The notes under the pieces: generated by a model | What the model was told of the DNA's origin: nothing | The model's input: the letters and a program-made list of their open reading frames with translations, nothing else | Database searches by the model: none | Source: Flavobacteriales bacterium UBA7690 | Lineage (GTDB): Bacteria > Bacteroidota > Bacteroidia > Flavobacteriales_F > PHOS-HE28 | DNA: 31,817 bases | Assembly: GCA_002482775.1 (NCBI GenBank) | Contig: DLGQ01000106.1 | Location: 72,363 to 104,179, forward strand | Direction: 5' to 3' | Shown: positions 29,958 to 31,817 of the stretch, piece after piece | How positions within the stretch are numbered: position 1 is the first letter of the stretch | How the letters are laid out: every line of letters begins with the position of its first letter | Made by a program: the position numbers and the translations under genes

Positions 29958-31817
29958 ATGTTCAGCAACTCACGCTTCTTCCATTTGGCTGCGGCACTCC
30001 TTGTAGCGTCGGCGCTCCAAGCGATCACGGTGGTTTTCACGGATGTCGCACACGACATGTGTGGCCGTGGTGGTAGGATCCAGGGCTACATTACGGGTGG
30101 CGTTGGCCCCTACGACCTTGTCTGGAGCTCCGGCCAGGTACAGGCCACCTCGTTCGATGTGTTCTTGGATGGAGTGAGCGCAGGGGAGTACACCGTGACG
30201 GTGACCGATGCGAACGCCGAGCAAGTGGTTTCTGACCCGATCGCTGTATTGGAGTACAGCCTGTTCCCGACATTCTTCGCCGTCGGTTTGCCGAACTGCG
30301 GGCAACCCATGTCCATGATGTTCGAGTACATGGAGGGGTACGCGCCCCAGCTCCCATTGAACTTCACCGATAGCGATGTGGAGCAGCAGTCCGTGGCCTC
30401 TGATCCGTGTACGGTGGGTGCTACACTGTTGCGCTTCGATGGCCCGCCTGCTACCACGCGCTACATGTCTTTCACGGATGCCGGTGGATGCCCGGGTACG
30501 ATCCAGACCTACATTCCAGCGATCAGCACATTGCCCTCACTTCAGGTGGTGGACGTTCAACCTTCCTGCACCAACATCGCCTCGGGCAGCTGCCGCGTGA
30601 TCACCACAGGACCCGCAGGCTCGCCGAACTTGGGTGATTTCATGCTCCGTCTTTACCATGCGAACGGGCAACCTGTGGACTTTAGCTGTTACGGAGGTGC
30701 CACCGGTGTCTTGGACAATTCTTTTGGAAGTCTTGCCGCAGGCACATATTACGCCCGATTGCAAGGCTCTCCGCCATTCATGGCAGGCCCGAACTGGAGC
30801 GAGCTGGAGCCGCTCGGCTGGGGTTCGGGTTGTTTCGAAGAAGTGCAAGTGGTGATCCCATCGAACGGCCAGACCTGCGGTCGAGTCCAAGGATCCGTGT
30901 ACATCGATGCCAACACCAACTGTACCCGCCAGACCAATGAGACCCGTGTACCGGGAACGGTGGTCGAGATCCTGCCGGGCCCTTACTACACGGTCACCGG
31001 ACCCACCGGCGCTCCCTCGTATGCATTGACCCTGCCCGTAGGCAACTACACCATCACGGAAGAGAGCGCATCCTTGACCCAGACCTGCGGTGGGGCGCCC
31101 ATTCCGTTCACGGTTACAGCAGCTACGGCCACGGTGGACATTCCCACCTTTTCCAATGTGCCGTTGGATGTGGAGGTGCACTTGAGCAGTGGCCCGGCAA
31201 GACCCGGCTTCGAGTTGCAGTATGCCCTTGCCACGAAGAACTTGACACCTACCAGTAGTGGCAACCTCGCAGTGACCATGGAGTTGGATCCTGCCCTCGG
31301 TTACATCGCGGCAACACCCGCACCTACCAGCGTGAGCGGCTCCACCCTCACGTGGAACCAAACGGCGCTAGGTGGCTTCCAACAGCGCACCATAACGGTC
31401 CGCACACAAGTTCCTGCGGATGTGCAGTTGTTGGGCACCGACCTGGTATCCACAGCATCCGTTTCATCCGCGGTCACGGATGGGAACGCTGCCAACAATG
31501 TCGCGATCAGTTCCGTGACCGTGACCGGTAGTTACGACCCGAACGATAAGTTGGCTGTCAGTAGTACGGGTAGCAAGATCCATTACGATCCGGCACAGGA
31601 TGAATGGATCGACTACACCATCCGGTTCCAGAACACGGGAACCGATACAGCCTTCAACGTCATCATCACCGATACGCTGCCAGCGAATGTGGATCCAGGG
31701 TCCATCCAGATCGGCGGGTCCTCTCACGCAGCCAGTTGGGCCTTACAGGGCCAGCGCACCTTGAAGTTCTGGTTGCTCGCGATCCAACTTCCCGACAGCA
31801 ACGTGAACGAACCGCGC
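29958..31817 (+). CDS. type IX secretion-like surface protein, 3' end outside window
   Basis: An open frame of 620 codons that runs off the end of the window without a stop. The first 22 residues (MFSNSRFFHLAAALLVASALQA) are a signal peptide. Residues about 34-90 (GRIQGYITGGVGPYDLVWSSG...AGEYTVTVTDAN) match a SprB-type repeat. The middle has Cys-containing beta-sandwich stretches and a DUF11-like or SdrD-B-like segment (RVQGSVYIDANTNC). From about residue 525, YDPNDKLAVSS then YTIRFQNTGTDTAFNVIITDTL, and LPDSNVNEPR at the very end, match the Bacteroidota DPNDK domain that usually precedes a C-terminal type IX sorting domain. Only about 100-150 more residues may be missing. Its cargo role (adhesion, motility or other) is not known. 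Confidence 0.85.
   Translation, partial: MFSNSRFFHLAAALLVASALQAITVVFTDVAHDMCGRGGRIQGYITGGVGPYDLVWSSGQVQATSFDVFLDGVSAGEYTVTVTDANAEQVVSDPIAVLEYSLFPTFFAVGLPNCGQPMSMMFEYMEGYAPQLPLNFTDSDVEQQSVASDPCTVGATLLRFDGPPATTRYMSFTDAGGCPGTIQTYIPAISTLPSLQVVDVQPSCTNIASGSCRVITTGPAGSPNLGDFMLRLYHANGQPVDFSCYGGATGVLDNSFGSLAAGTYYARLQGSPPFMAGPNWSELEPLGWGSGCFEEVQVVIPSNGQTCGRVQGSVYIDANTNCTRQTNETRVPGTVVEILPGPYYTVTGPTGAPSYALTLPVGNYTITEESASLTQTCGGAPIPFTVTAATATVDIPTFSNVPLDVEVHLSSGPARPGFELQYALATKNLTPTSSGNLAVTMELDPALGYIAATPAPTSVSGSTLTWNQTALGGFQQRTITVRTQVPADVQLLGTDLVSTASVSSAVTDGNAANNVAISSVTVTGSYDPNDKLAVSSTGSKIHYDPAQDEWIDYTIRFQNTGTDTAFNVIITDTLPANVDPGSIQIGGSSHAASWALQGQRTLKFWLLAIQLPDSNVNEPR

Noticed and set aside
30000..30012. 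TGTAGCGTCG resembling the start of the GTCGAC palindromic repeat
   Set aside because: Only about ten bases match, the palindrome is missing, and the bases encode a normal signal peptide (LLVASALQA).

Overview
The window looks like chromosomal DNA of a moderately GC-rich Bacteroidota bacterium, most likely Flavobacteriales-like. The clues, all read from the sequence, are a recurring promoter box of the Bacteroidota type TAnnTTTG (often TAnnTTCG here) just upstream of start codons, a general lack of Shine-Dalgarno sequences, a large extracellular protein with a SprB-like repeat and the DPNDK/FQNTGTDTAF domain typical of type IX-secreted proteins, a DUF5684-type membrane protein, and Kdo and heptose genes showing a Gram-negative LPS core. 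No rRNA, tRNA, CRISPR array or insertion sequence was seen, and no stretch over 300 bases lacks a gene. The species cannot be named from this window.

Layout. Positions 2-2370 hold the 3' end of dtd, a MazG-like pyrophosphohydrolase and a secreted protein of unknown function. Positions 2371-4361 (minus) hold Kdo transferase and an outer-membrane-like protein. Positions 4484-12088 form one long plus-strand nucleotide-sugar block: DegT aminotransferase, UDP-glucose dehydrogenase, UDP-glucuronate decarboxylase, a Ca3427/THI5-like binding protein, hexapeptide N-acetyltransferase, Gfo/Idh/MocA dehydrogenase and a UDP-HexNAc dehydrogenase. Two pathways are interleaved: UDP-glucose to UDP-glucuronate to UDP-xylose, and a WbpA/B/E/D-type route to a UDP-2,3-diacetamido-uronic acid. 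Positions 12158-14582 (minus) hold an MBOAT acyltransferase and an SGNH-like partner of more AT-rich composition. rmlB and a YwqE/CpsB-type PHP phosphatase follow (14765-16644).

The second half is mostly housekeeping: an Fsr-like MFS exporter, a toxin-antitoxin pair with an AT-rich lipoprotein gene, fabD, a Bax-inhibitor-1 family protein, folE and a PTPS/QueD gene, a four-helix-bundle (23S-IVP-like) cassette, hldD, a MerR regulator, an M23 peptidase, alaS, a DUF5684 protein, a sigma-54 activator-like response regulator without a DNA-binding domain, and the N-terminal 620 residues of a type IX-like surface protein that runs off the end.

The least ordinary features are the small repeats: a 19-base GTCGAC palindrome present twice in frame inside the UDP-xylose synthase gene and once between genes; a perfect 20-base palindrome after the aminotransferase gene; a five-unit octamer array that puts ATG codons in all three frames at the acetyltransferase start; and heptamer arrays (YGGCNAG) in opposite orientation flanking the four-helix-bundle gene. 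Many promoter boxes lie only 4-9 bases from the start codon, which suggests leaderless or nearly leaderless mRNAs.
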